A model generated the notes under the pieces. It was not told where the DNA came from. It did no database searches and saw nothing but the letters and a program-made list of their open reading frames with translations. Positions 7,307 through 16,576 of a stretch of 64,000 nt of DNA are shown here, piece by piece; position 1 is the stretch's first letter; each line of letters starts with the position of its first letter. The DNA comes from Streptomyces capitiformicae (GTDB lineage Bacteria; Actinomycetota; Actinomycetes; Streptomycetales; Streptomycetaceae): positions 5,401,486 through 5,465,485 of the forward strand of contig NZ_CP022161.1 of NCBI RefSeq assembly GCF_002214185.1, in the 5' to 3' direction. A program made the translations under genes and the position numbers.

Positions 7307-8559
7307 TCAGCGCTCCTGTCGAACGGAAATGCGCAGACCGGCGCCGTTCTCCCGCAAGGTGAACACCGCTCCCTCCTTCAGTACCGCCGCCGGGAGCTGT
7401 GTCCCCTCGGACAGGGCCTTCGGCGAATTGGTGTTCACGTTCAGCTCGATCGCGGACTTGCCGCCGTTGTCGGCGTCGGTCTCTCCGTACATGGTGCCGT
7501 CGTCCGTGAGGGCGCGGATGTTGATGGTCCGCCGGGTGCCGTCGCCGACCAGGCAGAGTCCCTTGCCCGCCTTGACGTCGAAGACGACGGAATCAAGCGC
7601 GAGATAGCGGCCGTTGGGGGAGGTCACGGCAGCGGTGACGTTGTCCGTGCCCTCCTCGCCGCATGCCATACTGGCCAGCAGTCGGCCGCTGTGCAGGTCG
7701 TGGGCCGACCAGAGCCGGGTGTCCGAGCCGTCTGCTGACTTCCAGGTGGCAAGGAACATGCCGCTGTCGACCCCGGCGAAGGTTCCGCTTACGTACCCGC
7801 CGACGGAGGTCTTCCCCGGGTCGGCTGCCTCGGGCGCGATGTCCTGGGAGGCCCAACTGCCTTTGACACCGAAGCCGCCCAGGTTGTTGGTGCCCACGGC
7901 ACCCTTCGGAGTGGCGGCCACTACATCTCCGTACACACACGCCGAGGGGCACTGGGGGACCAGCTTGCTCGGATCGTCGTACTCCGTGACTTTGCCTGTT
8001 GTGACGTCGACGGTGGCGCCGAGGTGTCGGGAGGGTTCGTGCCAGGAGACCACCAGACCGGCGTCGCCTCCACTGTCGTAGACCTTGACCGTGAACGCAC
8101 TGACGGTGCTGACGGGCACGGAGACTCGGCGCAGCGGGGCGACGGACGAACCGGAACCGTCCATCGCGTAGAGGTCGACCTGCACGACTTCCTGGCTCTT
8201 GGCGAGAGCATCTCCCGCCTGCTCGCCGTGTGACCAGGCGGCAACATAGGTGCGGCCTCCCTGCCGAACGACGGTCACCTGCGGGATTTCAAGCTCGTCC
8301 TCGTAGTACCCCAGGTTCGGCTCGTCAGTTATCGGTGTCGGCACCTGATACCGGGCGCCCGTCCACCGCACCTTGCCTGTGGCACCGTCACGTGCCTGGA
8401 CCGCGTATCCGTCATCGGACCGGAGGATGTACGCGACCGTCTCCCCGTCTGTAGTCACAGGCATCTGTGACTTGGTGTTCTCCGGAACCCAGCCGATTTC
8501 CTGGTCCCGAGCAGCACCCCTGCCAGGGCCACGACCACGGCTGCCTTCGTCCTGCTCAT
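7307..8559 (-). pseudogene. Decayed tandem copy of the adjacent lipoprotein gene
   Basis: From 8464 down to 7307 the frame encodes about 385 residues closely similar to the intact protein at 8741-10078 (shared VTTDG.TVAYI, GYAVQARD.ATGKVRW, LSEGTQLPA/LPEGTLLPA, GLRISVRQ). Upstream, an ATG at 8559 opens a matching signal-peptide start (MSRTKAAVVVALAGVLLG) in another frame. The two are joined at about 8500, where the paralogue has some 40 more residues including the lipobox Cys. An out-of-frame deletion has therefore removed the lipobox and linker. The remaining frame could be translated only from an internal start (ATG 8464) as a cytoplasmic fragment. Confidence 0.6.
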
Positions 8560-8740
8560 CTTCTGTTCCTTCTCGTAACAGTGGTGTCCTCGACAGCCTC
8601 AGTCGTCTCGGACGACCTCATGTCCTGCCAGTGCATCCGGTGGTGTCCAGCACACCCGGCGGCACTCGGGAATATCGGCCGTCCCTACAGGGCTCATTTG
8701 ATCTTGTTTTGCCAGAGGCCCGTATCCAGCGCGGCCAGGC

Positions 8741-10078
8741 TCAACGCTTCTGTCGAACGGAGATGCGCAAACCCAGGCCGTTCTCCCGCTGGACGAACAG
8801 GGCCCCGTCCGCCGTGATCCCGGCCGGGAGGAGCGTGCCCTCGGGTAGGACCGTCGGCGAGTTGGCGCTCACCTTCAGTTCGACCACGGGCTTGGTGTCG
8901 GCGTCGGTCGTCCCATAGACGGTGCCGTCGTCGTCGATGGCGTTGATGCCGATGGCCCGGCGGGTGCCCTCCTCGCCCAGGCAGACTCCCTCCCCCGTCT
9001 TGGTGTCGAGGACGACCGAACCGTGGGCGAGATAGGCGCCGTTCGGGGATGCCGTGACCGGGGCGTATTTATCGGCGGATGCGTCATCGTTCACGCATGA
9101 CGTGCTCGCCAACAGGCGGCCGCTCTCCAGATCGTGTGCGGACCAGATGGTGGCATCCGAGTCGGCCGACCGCCACTCCGCGACGAACTTGCCGTCCTGA
9201 ACGCCGACCAGTTTGCCGTTCTGTTCACCGCCGAGGAAGGTCTCGCCCGCCTCAGCGCCCTCTGGTGCGAAGTCCACACTGACCCATCCGCCCGGCACGC
9301 CGAATCCGCCCCGCGGTCCGTTTACCACGGGGCCTTTCGAGGTGAGGGCGGCAACTGTGCCGCTCGAACAGATGAGTTCGGCACAGTCGAACTCGTCCTC
9401 CACACTGTCGTACTGCGTGAACTTGCCGGTCGTGAGGTCAATGTTCACGCGGTAGGGACCAGCGACGTCCCACATGAGCATCAGCCCAGTTCCGCCGTCC
9501 CGGACCAGGTTGGACTGCGGGCTCTCTTCGACGGGTACGGAGACGCGGTGCAGCGGGGCGACAGAGTCGCCGGAGGCGTCCGCCGCGTAGATGTCGACCT
9601 GCGTGACTTCCTCGCTCTTGGCGAGGGCATCGCCCGCCGTGTCTCCGGTCGCCCAGGCGACGATGTAGCTGCGGCCGCCCTGCTGGACGGTGGTTATGCG
9701 GGGGCCGCTCATGCCCCATCTGTCGTAGTCCACCGTCGGGATCTGATACGGCTTACCTGTCCAGCGCACCTTGCCTGTGGCGGCGTCGCGCGCCTGGACC
9801 GCGTACCCGTCACCGGACTGGATTATGTACGCGACCGTTTTCCCGTCCGTTGTCACCGGGTCCGCGTTGGTGTCCTCCGTGACCCAGTCGATCTCGTGGT
9901 CCCAGCCCTTAGTGGAGTCGTATGCGGAGGGCACAGCGAGCTCTGCGAGGGAGACGCTCTCACCGGACTTCTTGTCTTCCTTGCCGGCCTCGGGGCCGTT
10001 GCCGCCGTCCGATCCGCATCCGGTGAGCAGTAGCCCGGCCAGGGCCGTCGCCGCCACGGCCGCCTTCGTCCTGCGCAT
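8741..10078 (-). CDS. Lipoprotein with beta-propeller-like WD/PQQ-type repeats
   Basis: 445 residues. The N-terminal MRRTKAAVAATALAGLLLTG C is a lipoprotein signal with lipobox LLTGC, so it should be anchored on the outer face of the membrane. A Gly/Lys/Glu linker follows, then repeating segments of the kind DGYAVQARDAATGKVRWTGK and SAHDLESGRLLAS, each with a Gly-Lys-Val or Gly-Arg-Leu turn, as in PQQ/WD-like propellers. The ATG at 10078 is chosen because GGAGG lies six bases upstream. Function unknown; a decayed paralogue lies immediately downstream. It sits beside the secretion genes and might be a surface component, but that is inference. Confidence 0.7.
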   Translation of the reverse strand: MRRTKAAVAATALAGLLLTGCGSDGGNGPEAGKEDKKSGESVSLAELAVPSAYDSTKGWDHEIDWVTEDTNADPVTTDGKTVAYIIQSGDGYAVQARDAATGKVRWTGKPYQIPTVDYDRWGMSGPRITTVQQGGRSYIVAWATGDTAGDALAKSEEVTQVDIYAADASGDSVAPLHRVSVPVEESPQSNLVRDGGTGLMLMWDVAGPYRVNIDLTTGKFTQYDSVEDEFDCAELICSSGTVAALTSKGPVVNGPRGGFGVPGGWVSVDFAPEGAEAGETFLGGEQNGKLVGVQDGKFVAEWRSADSDATIWSAHDLESGRLLASTSCVNDDASADKYAPVTASPNGAYLAHGSVVLDTKTGEGVCLGEEGTRRAIGINAIDDDGTVYGTTDADTKPVVELKVSANSPTVLPEGTLLPAGITADGALFVQRENGLGLRISVRQKR

Positions 10079-10148
10079 GTGTTGTTCCTCCAACTGGGCG
10101 TTACGCGTGCGTCTTCCGTGTTCTCGGCGTTCTCGTCCGCTGTACTGA

Positions 10149-10535
10149 TCAGCCGTCGTACGCCTCGACCACCGGCCCCGCCTTCGCTCGATGGCTGCCC
10201 TGCTTGCAGCCCGCGAACGGGCCGGTCGGAGAACGCAGTTCGGTCATGACCGGGCCGAGGTGGTCCCGGTGCCAGACGGCGGGGCCCGAGGCGCCGGCCG
10301 ACGGGTCGGTGCACTCCTGCCACGCCAGCCACAGCCCGTGCAGCCGGGCAACCGCCTCCAAGTGCTCCCACCAGCGAGGGCACCAGGGCTGCTGGGAGGT
10401 GACCTCGCGGCCGTAGACGGGCAGAAGGAGGTCGGAGACCCACAGGGCCAGGTTGCGCATCTCCTCGGCGTAGTCCTCGCCGTCCAAGTAAAGGATGAAC
10501 AGCGGTGCTTCGGCTTGTTCCTGAGCGGTGGTCAC
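10149..10535 (-). CDS. DUF4913 family protein
   Basis: 128 residues showing the DUF4913 pattern: LALWVSDLLLPVYGRE, then PWCPRWWEHLEAVARLHGLW, WRDHLGP-like (WHRDHLGPVMTEL) and a final GPFAGCKQGSH with Cys and His. The family is common in Streptomyces next to TraG/VirD4-like genes and has no proven role. Its ATG overlaps the stop of the coupling-protein gene (ATGA at 10532-10535), so it is the last gene of the secretion operon. Confidence 0.75.
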   Translation of the reverse strand: MTTAQEQAEAPLFILYLDGEDYAEEMRNLALWVSDLLLPVYGREVTSQQPWCPRWWEHLEAVARLHGLWLAWQECTDPSAGASGPAVWHRDHLGPVMTELRSPTGPFAGCKQGSHRAKAGPVVEAYDG

Positions 10536-12289
10536 TGGAAGGCCTTCTCTGCGGCGCGGGCGGTGATGGCCTTCACTTCGGCCTGGGCGGCGGCCTGGAT
10601 GCGGTCGGCACCCGGTTCGGCGTACCAGGGGCGGAGCCTGACCATGGCGGGCTTGATGCCTGTGGCCAGGAGCAGTGCCGTGCCCTTGGGGAGTGCGCGG
10701 ATGCGGTCGGCGGGCAGGATGCGTTCCAGGCGGTAGGAGGTGGAGCGGGAGCGGCCGTCCTTGCTCTTGGAGTAGCTGATCGTCGACACGTCGTGCTCAC
10801 CGACCAGCCGGGACACCTTCTCCACGAAGTCGGCGTCGTCCAAGCCCGCGCCCAGCAGTTTGATCGTGGCCGCGCCCCACAGGGCGTCCATCCCGGCCTC
10901 GCCCCAGACCCGTACCCCCTGCCGGTAACTCTGCAGCAAGGTCACGATGTTGATGCCTCGGGAGCCCAGGTGGGAGTAGAGGTCGGGCAGGTCGGAGATG
11001 CGGCAGACGTTGGCGGCCTCGTCGAGGATCGCCGTCATGGGTGGGTCGAGACGGCCGCCCATGCGTTCGGCGGCTACGACACCCGCGCGTAGCACCGAGT
11101 CGGCGGCCGCCGCGATGACACCCGCGGCCGAGCCACCGCCGTCCTTCGACAGCAGATAGAGGGTGTCCTGGGAGAGCGCATGCTGCTCCGGGACGAACTG
11201 CGGCATCTGGGGGTCGGGGGTCACCCAGGCCGCGATGGCCGGGTCCAACAGGCAGGCCGCGCACTGCCTTGCTGTCTCGTAGATGCCGTCCCGAGTCTCC
11301 ACGGCGCCCTGGATCGTGCCCTGCAACTGGTCGGCGAGTGCTGGCATCGCCGCGTCACGGAGCAGGTCGATGGGGGTGCGGTCGGCGGGGTCGGCGAGCC
11401 AGGTCAGTACCTCGTCGATCTGCCGGCCGCCCCGGTTGGCCGCGTGGAACAGGGCCGTGAGGGTGTTCTGTGCCGCCGAGATCCAGAAGTCGCGCTTCGA
11501 GGCGTCGTCGTTGACCGCGCCGACGAAGTGACCGGCGAGGCGACGGGCGCCCTCGATGGTCGCGGCGTCGGCGAGCATGTCCCACCACATCCCGCGCGGC
11601 GTATGCGCGATGCCCTGCGGGTCGAACACCCAGACCCGGCCGGCACGTTCGCGTTCCGCGCGAGTGACGCTGTAGACGTCCGCCTTGTTGGAGGTCAGCA
11701 GGACGCTGCCCTGGGCGCGCAGGACGCGGGGTACGGCGATGCCGGTGGACTTTCCGGCGCGCGGGGCCATCAGATCCAGCTCGACGTCCTCGTAACTGGA
11801 GCGGAGTTCGGGCCCGTTCGGCTCCAGGTTGCCGAGGAGGTTGCCCGTCTGGTCCGGGTCCAGCTTGGTGGTCCCGGCGAGCGACGGGCGCAGGGCGCGC
11901 GCTCGTTCGGCCGCGCCCTTCGGGAGCATGCCGGCCAGTTCCTTGCGGCCGGCCAGGCCGTCGGGGCGCTTGACGCGGCCGCGCACGAGGACGATCAGGG
12001 TGATCACGAGGGCGACGAACACCCCGAAGACGGTGGCGATACCGGCCGTCACCGCGCCACTCGACGCGGTCGGCCACAGCTCCTGCGGGCCGTCCTTGAC
12101 CAGGGTCGCCAGGGTCTCCAGCGAGAACGGCGGTGGGTTCCAGCCCGCGCCGGACACCGCCGCGCCGAGCGTTCCGCCCAGCCAGGCGCCGGTGAAGGCG
12201 CCGCCGACGAGGACGGCCACGCCCGGGATGATCCAGGGCAGCAGGTCGTCGCCGGCGGAGTGGCCCTTGCGCGCGGGGCGCGTACTCAT
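10532..12289 (-). CDS. VirD4/TraG-like type IV coupling ATPase
   Basis: Predicted to recruit substrates to a conjugation-type channel and energise transfer. Two N-terminal membrane segments (PWIIPGVAVLVGGAFTGAWL and IATVFGVFVALVITLIVLV) precede a P-loop, LMAPRAGKSTG. TSNKADVY, VWVFDPQG and Walker B AILDEAANV follow, with LLQSYRQG matching the conserved coupling-protein motif. A TraM-recognition-like C-terminal part is present. 585 residues, normal for Actinobacteria. The ATG at 12289 is fixed by an ATGA overlap with the upstream ATPase gene; in-frame codons further upstream overlap that gene and are rejected. Confidence 0.85.
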   Translation of the reverse strand: MSTRPARKGHSAGDDLLPWIIPGVAVLVGGAFTGAWLGGTLGAAVSGAGWNPPPFSLETLATLVKDGPQELWPTASSGAVTAGIATVFGVFVALVITLIVLVRGRVKRPDGLAGRKELAGMLPKGAAERARALRPSLAGTTKLDPDQTGNLLGNLEPNGPELRSSYEDVELDLMAPRAGKSTGIAVPRVLRAQGSVLLTSNKADVYSVTRAERERAGRVWVFDPQGIAHTPRGMWWDMLADAATIEGARRLAGHFVGAVNDDASKRDFWISAAQNTLTALFHAANRGGRQIDEVLTWLADPADRTPIDLLRDAAMPALADQLQGTIQGAVETRDGIYETARQCAACLLDPAIAAWVTPDPQMPQFVPEQHALSQDTLYLLSKDGGGSAAGVIAAAADSVLRAGVVAAERMGGRLDPPMTAILDEAANVCRISDLPDLYSHLGSRGINIVTLLQSYRQGVRVWGEAGMDALWGAATIKLLGAGLDDADFVEKVSRLVGEHDVSTISYSKSKDGRSRSTSYRLERILPADRIRALPKGTALLLATGIKPAMVRLRPWYAEPGADRIQAAAQAEVKAITARAAEKAFQ

Positions 12290-13788
12290 CTCGACGCCTC
12301 CGTCGGCTTCGTGAGGTTCAGTTCGTTCCCGGTCCACCGGGTGTTGGTGTTGTGCAGATTGCGCTCGGTGTCCGTGATGGACACCTTGATCGGGATGCCG
12401 GGACGGCCACCGACCTTGATCAGGAAGCGGCCTCGACCCGGCGGTTCCTCGTTACCGCCAGTGCTGGCCCAGCCCGGGGGCGACGACCAGGACGAGACCA
12501 GCTCGATCTCCCGCTCCGACATGCCGACGATCTCGCCCAGTTCGCGCATCTCTGTGCGTGGAAGTCCCGCACACACGACCATGCCGGCGCGTTCCACGAA
12601 GCCGCGCGCTTTGGCCCGGTCGGCCTCGCTGCCGAGGGCCTCCGCGTCCTTGAGAGTGTGGGTGATCTTCGCGTCTCCCAGCCCCAAGGACCGGTTGAGA
12701 CGGGTGAGTGCGTCGATGCGTTCGACGATGCCGGAGGCGGCGCGCAGTGGGCGCCACAGCTCGTCGAGGACGGTGAAGAACCAGCGCTGGGGGGCCAGCC
12801 CGGCGTCCGCGAGGGCGTGGGCCGCGGCCACCGTGCCGAGGCCGTCCGACCACGCGGCCAGCATCGCGGCGGCCGTGAGCTGCGTGTCCGCCTCGCCGAT
12901 ACGGGAGATGTCGACGCAGACGGCGGGCGAGGCGGGGTCGATACGAGTCGAGGTCTCGGACGCGAAGGTGTCGCCCAGGGGACCGTCCAGGACGCCCAGA
13001 AGCGAACGGTGCAGGGGGTCGACCGCCTCCTGGTAGCGGGCATCGTTGCCACGGTCGAGCGTGACCGCGCGGACCCGGTCCGGGCCTTCGTCCAGCACCC
13101 TGAGCAGATCGGGCAGCAGAGGCGCCTGCCCGGGCTTCGTACGCTCCGTCAGATGGTGCAGACAGGCGGAGAGTACGGACTGCTCGTGGTCGTCCATCGG
13201 GCGGCCGCGGACGATGGTGATGAGGGCCGCGACCATGTTCAGGACGCGGCCGTGTGCCTCCGCCGCAAGGATCCGGCCCCGCTCGCCGCCGATCCGGGCC
13301 GCCGCCTCGCCCATCGCGCCCGGGTCGAGCACGTTGATGCCACCGACACCGCGGCCGATGGAGATCACCTGGCCGCCCAGCGCCCGTACGGTGTCCGCGT
13401 AGTCGGGCTTGAGGTCGCCCAGCACGAGCGGGGTGATACCGGTTGCCGACATACCGATCAGCATCCGGTTGACCAGCGTCGACTTGCCCAGACCCGGCAT
13501 GCCGAGCATGAACAGCGAGGGGTTGGAGATGTAACGGGCCCGGGTGAACCAGGAGATGGGGTCGCCGCACACGGTCGCGCCGGTGTGCAGGTGCTGGCCG
13601 AGCGGTACGCCGGTCATCGGAGCGCCCGACCCCGCCGCGAAGGGCCACAGGCCGCACGCCTGCACGGTGGTCGCCCGCCACATCGAGGGCGGGTCGATAT
13701 AACCGACCTGACCGCCGCCTGGCCCGTACCAGCCGCGCGGCGGGGCCATGGCCGGTCGCTGCGGTCGCTGCTGCTTGTTCTTGCTCAC
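12286..13788 (-). CDS. VirB4/TraC-like conjugation ATPase
   Basis: 500 residues. Walker A is MLGMPGLGKSTLVNRML, followed by LVLGDLKPDYADTVRALGG (the segment after the P-loop in VirB4-like ATPases) and Walker B QRWFFTVLDELWRPL. A late LNRSLGLGDAKITHT region resembles the sensor motif. It would power assembly or substrate movement of the channel. The GTG at 13788 overlaps the stop of the SCO6880-type gene (GTGA) and has GGGAGG just upstream. The frame continues upstream as an antisense-like Arg-rich shadow of that gene and should not be annotated. Confidence 0.85.
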   Translation of the reverse strand: MSKNKQQRPQRPAMAPPRGWYGPGGGQVGYIDPPSMWRATTVQACGLWPFAAGSGAPMTGVPLGQHLHTGATVCGDPISWFTRARYISNPSLFMLGMPGLGKSTLVNRMLIGMSATGITPLVLGDLKPDYADTVRALGGQVISIGRGVGGINVLDPGAMGEAAARIGGERGRILAAEAHGRVLNMVAALITIVRGRPMDDHEQSVLSACLHHLTERTKPGQAPLLPDLLRVLDEGPDRVRAVTLDRGNDARYQEAVDPLHRSLLGVLDGPLGDTFASETSTRIDPASPAVCVDISRIGEADTQLTAAAMLAAWSDGLGTVAAAHALADAGLAPQRWFFTVLDELWRPLRAASGIVERIDALTRLNRSLGLGDAKITHTLKDAEALGSEADRAKARGFVERAGMVVCAGLPRTEMRELGEIVGMSEREIELVSSWSSPPGWASTGGNEEPPGRGRFLIKVGGRPGIPIKVSITDTERNLHNTNTRWTGNELNLTKPTEASR

Positions 13789-15278
13789 AGCGCCTCCCTG
13801 AGCTGGTACGGAACGAGGGTGTGTTCCCACGGGAGCAGGCCGACCGGCAGTGTGCAGGTGAACGCGGACGCCTGCATGCGGTCGGCCGGGCGCATCAGGA
13901 TGCGCGAGGACGCCTGGAGGTTGCGTACGGTGATCGACGCGTCGGGCAGCTCCTGCTCGCTGTCGACGGTGACCGTCACCATCATGGAGAACTCCACGAG
14001 GCCGGCGCCGGAAGCCTCCTCGGCCGCGGTCTGTTCCGCCGCGCGCACCTCGGAGGTGGCGCGTGCCTGCACCAGGCCGCCCCGCGAGCTCGCCATGAAG
14101 TGGGCGGAGCGGCGGTCGGACTCCACGATCCGGGCGGAGGTCGCCGGGTCGATCGGCCGGTAGATCAGCGAGACCCGCTTGCGGCGGGTGCCCGGGGCGG
14201 GCTCCAGCAGGCCGCGCAGGACGCTGGAACGGACGGTGCCCCGTGGTGCCAGGGTCAGCATCCAGGTGCGTGAGACACCGGAGTCGTGCTTGTACGCGTT
14301 GACGGTCTCGACGGCGGCCGCGGGGCCGGCGTCGTCCCACTCCAGGCCGGTGGTGGAGTGCTCGGCGCGAGCACTGAGCACGTCCGGGGCGATGGCCGGG
14401 TCGTAGGCCACACGGACGACCTCGGCGAGCCGTTCGGCCGACAGCGGGTACGCGGACCCGCCACCGGCGGCGACAAGACCGGACAGCAGGCCGGGAAGCC
14501 GCATGGACAGGTCGGTGATCACGTCATCGGTGTCCCGCCTGGGGCCGCCGGTCGGACCGTAGGTCAGCGCGATGTAGGTGTGCATTTCGGAGGAGGCGGA
14601 CGGGTAGCGTTGGACGACCTCCTCCATCACGGCGCGGGCCGCGGCGGGCGCGTCGGGCGAGATGCGAGGGAGGACCTCGGCGGCGAGCCGGGTACCGGTG
14701 TCCGGAGCGGTCTCGACGACGACCTGGGCGCCGCGCAGACCGGGCTCATGGGAGAGCCGGGACAGCCAGTCACCCCAGGACGCCACCCAGACGTCGACCT
14801 GCTCGGGGTCCACCAGCGAGCCGCCGTCGGGCTCACAGGCGAGGACCACGGTGTAGAGGTTGCGGCCCGGGTGGTGGATCACGCCGAACGCACGGTCGTA
14901 GGCGTCCCGGCCCTCGTACATCTTCGTACGGGCGAGCAGACCGGGCGGCTGGAAGCGGCCTCCGGGGCGGCGGGAGAGTGGCCCGGAGACGTAGGTGGTG
15001 GACCCGTTCGCCTTGCGTTTCATCCAGCCGATGCGGACGGCGAGGAGCTGGTAGACGTTTCGGCCGTCGACCATACGCAGGGCGAGCGGGGCGAGGAAGA
15101 GCCCGACAGGGACGAGGACGGCGATGGCAGCCATCAGGGACACCAGAGAGGCCAGCAGTGCCACCAGGAGTCCGCCGAAGGCGACGACGGTACCGAGGAG
15201 ACCCAGTGGGCCGAATCCGGGGCGGCGAGGGCGCCGCCAATTCCCGTACGTGGGACGCGTCATGGCGTCGGAGGACAT
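13785..15278 (-). CDS. SCO6880-family type IV secretion-associated membrane protein
   Basis: About 497 residues. Two hydrophobic segments near the N terminus (LLGTVVAFGGLLVALLASLV and MAAIAVLVPVGLFLAPLAL) anchor it. The remainder is soluble, with conserved stretches such as YEGRDAYDRAFGVIHHPGRN and DVWVASWGDWLSRL. This matches the Streptomyces SCO6880-type family found with conjugation-like ATPases; it often occupies the place of the N-terminal half of VirB4. The ATG at 15278 has AAGGAA upstream. A GC-rich hairpin (15333-15360) separates it from the gene before, so its expression may be set by read-through. Confidence 0.8.
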   Translation of the reverse strand: MSSDAMTRPTYGNWRRPRRPGFGPLGLLGTVVAFGGLLVALLASLVSLMAAIAVLVPVGLFLAPLALRMVDGRNVYQLLAVRIGWMKRKANGSTTYVSGPLSRRPGGRFQPPGLLARTKMYEGRDAYDRAFGVIHHPGRNLYTVVLACEPDGGSLVDPEQVDVWVASWGDWLSRLSHEPGLRGAQVVVETAPDTGTRLAAEVLPRISPDAPAAARAVMEEVVQRYPSASSEMHTYIALTYGPTGGPRRDTDDVITDLSMRLPGLLSGLVAAGGGSAYPLSAERLAEVVRVAYDPAIAPDVLSARAEHSTTGLEWDDAGPAAAVETVNAYKHDSGVSRTWMLTLAPRGTVRSSVLRGLLEPAPGTRRKRVSLIYRPIDPATSARIVESDRRSAHFMASSRGGLVQARATSEVRAAEQTAAEEASGAGLVEFSMMVTVTVDSEQELPDASITVRNLQASSRILMRPADRMQASAFTCTLPVGLLPWEHTLVPYQLREAL

Positions 15279-15332
15279 GGGGTATTCCTTCTTCCGGCTT
15301 GCGCGGCGTTGTGGCTGGCACAGAGAGGGGAA

Positions 15333-15360
15333 GCCGGGCCGGGATGTTTCCCGGCCCGGC
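15333..15360 (-). terminator. Intra-operon hairpin
   Basis: GCCGGGCCGGG and CCCGGCCCGGC form an 11-bp perfect stem with a six-base loop (ATGTTT). It lies in the 109-base gap between the VirB6-like gene (stop at 15388) and the SCO6880-type gene (start at 15278). No U-tract follows, as is usual in Streptomyces. It is probably an attenuator lowering expression of the downstream ATPases. Confidence 0.5.
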
Positions 15361-15387
15361 ATGGACTGGTGTCGGTGGTCCGACGGG

Positions 15388-16575
15388 TTATTGGTTGTGA
15401 CCCTTCATCCCGTCGTTGTCATCAAGGGAGTTGGCCACTTCGCTCGCGGCGGCGACCGTGGTCTGCGCGGCTGCTGCTGCGGCTTGGACGGCCACGGACA
15501 CACCTCCCGTCGCGGCGCCTGCGGCTGCTCCAGCGGCGGCACCGCCGGCTGAGGCGCCGGCCCCGCCCGCGCCTCCAGCGGGGGCGCCGGCCCCGGCGGA
15601 CGGAGAGCCCTTCGGCCCTGACCCACCAGCCTGAGGTGTGCCGCCACCGCCCCCGCCACCGCCCCCGCCGCCGGAACCACCGGCGATGCTGACCGCGCCG
15701 CTGGCCATGTTGTTGACGGCGTTGAGGGTGACAGTGCCGCCGGACGTGCCGCCCAGCGCGGCGGTGGCCGGGACGATCAACTTGAGCAGGGCCGGCAGGG
15801 CGAAGACGGACAGGATGAGCATCCCCATGCCGGCGATGGTTTTATCCAGGTCCTTCGTGTCCCTGGTCATGGCGGTGGCCGCATAGATGATCAGAGCCGC
15901 CGCCGGTTTGTACAGCAGCCAGGCCGCGAGCCAGCCGATGTGCTTCTTCCACCAGCCCTCGCCCCACCCGGTCATCGAGGAGACCGCGGCGAGCGGCAGC
16001 GTGCCGACCAACGTGATGAGCACGCCGATGCGGATGTACATGAGGCAGATCTGGACGAACGACGCCAACATGACCAGCAGGCCGAAGATGAGGATGAGGC
16101 CGGGTGAACTCAGGTACATCACCCCGAGAGTCTTCGTTGCCGTATCGCCGAGATTGGACTTCGTATATATGTCCTTGGCGTACGCGTCCGAGGCGGTGGA
16201 GAGCGCCTGCACCGCGGGAACCGCGAGCCCTCCCACCAGGAGGACTTTCCACATGCCCATGAACGCCTGCTTCATGGGTTCGCCTCGCCGGTCGAGGGCC
16301 ATCTTTATCGCCGCGATGAGCAGGCTCGCCACGGCCACGTAGCCGACCAGCCAACTGGTCGTGCCGTAGATGTCCGCTGTCGGCTTGGTCGGGTCTTCGA
16401 GCTTGACGTCCATCCAGATACCGTTGAGCACCTGGAGCGTCTCCGATGCGGCGGTACCGATCGCCTTGGCGAAGGCCTCCACAGCGCCGCCTGCAGCGGT
16501 CTCACCGACTTTTTCGAAGGGGTACTTGATGCCGTCCTTCAGGCATTGCAAGGGCTCTTCGAGGCAGTCTGCCAT
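15388..16575 (-). CDS. VirB6/TrbL-like polytopic membrane protein
   Basis: 395 residues. About six hydrophobic segments lie between residues 75 and 270 (e.g. WLVGYVAVASLLIAAIKMAL, LILIFGLLVMLASFVQICLM, IGVLITLVGTLPLAAVSSM). A Gly/Ala-rich low-complexity tail of over 100 residues follows, with GGGGGGGGGG near residue 310. The N terminus carries two Cys and amphipathic helices and faces the cytoplasm or the channel. This topology is typical of the TrbL/VirB6 inner-membrane channel subunit of actinobacterial conjugation-type systems. The tail is unusual in length. It lies directly upstream of the SCO6880-type gene and one base after the stop of the 257-aa gene. Confidence 0.75.
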   Translation of the reverse strand: MADCLEEPLQCLKDGIKYPFEKVGETAAGGAVEAFAKAIGTAASETLQVLNGIWMDVKLEDPTKPTADIYGTTSWLVGYVAVASLLIAAIKMALDRRGEPMKQAFMGMWKVLLVGGLAVPAVQALSTASDAYAKDIYTKSNLGDTATKTLGVMYLSSPGLILIFGLLVMLASFVQICLMYIRIGVLITLVGTLPLAAVSSMTGWGEGWWKKHIGWLAAWLLYKPAAALIIYAATAMTRDTKDLDKTIAGMGMLILSVFALPALLKLIVPATAALGGTSGGTVTLNAVNNMASGAVSIAGGSGGGGGGGGGGGTPQAGGSGPKGSPSAGAGAPAGGAGGAGASAGGAAAGAAAGAATGGVSVAVQAAAAAAQTTVAAASEVANSLDDNDGMKGHNQ

Positions 16576-16576
16576 C

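Noticed and set aside
11180..14163. Long plus-strand open frames opposite the secretion ATPase genes
   Set aside because: Antisense shadows caused by high third-position GC; they lack domains and conflict with well-supported minus-strand genes.
13789..14340. N-terminal extension of the VirB4-like ATPase
   Set aside because: Arg-rich shadow of the SCO6880-type gene; the GTGA overlap and ribosome site fix the start at 13788.
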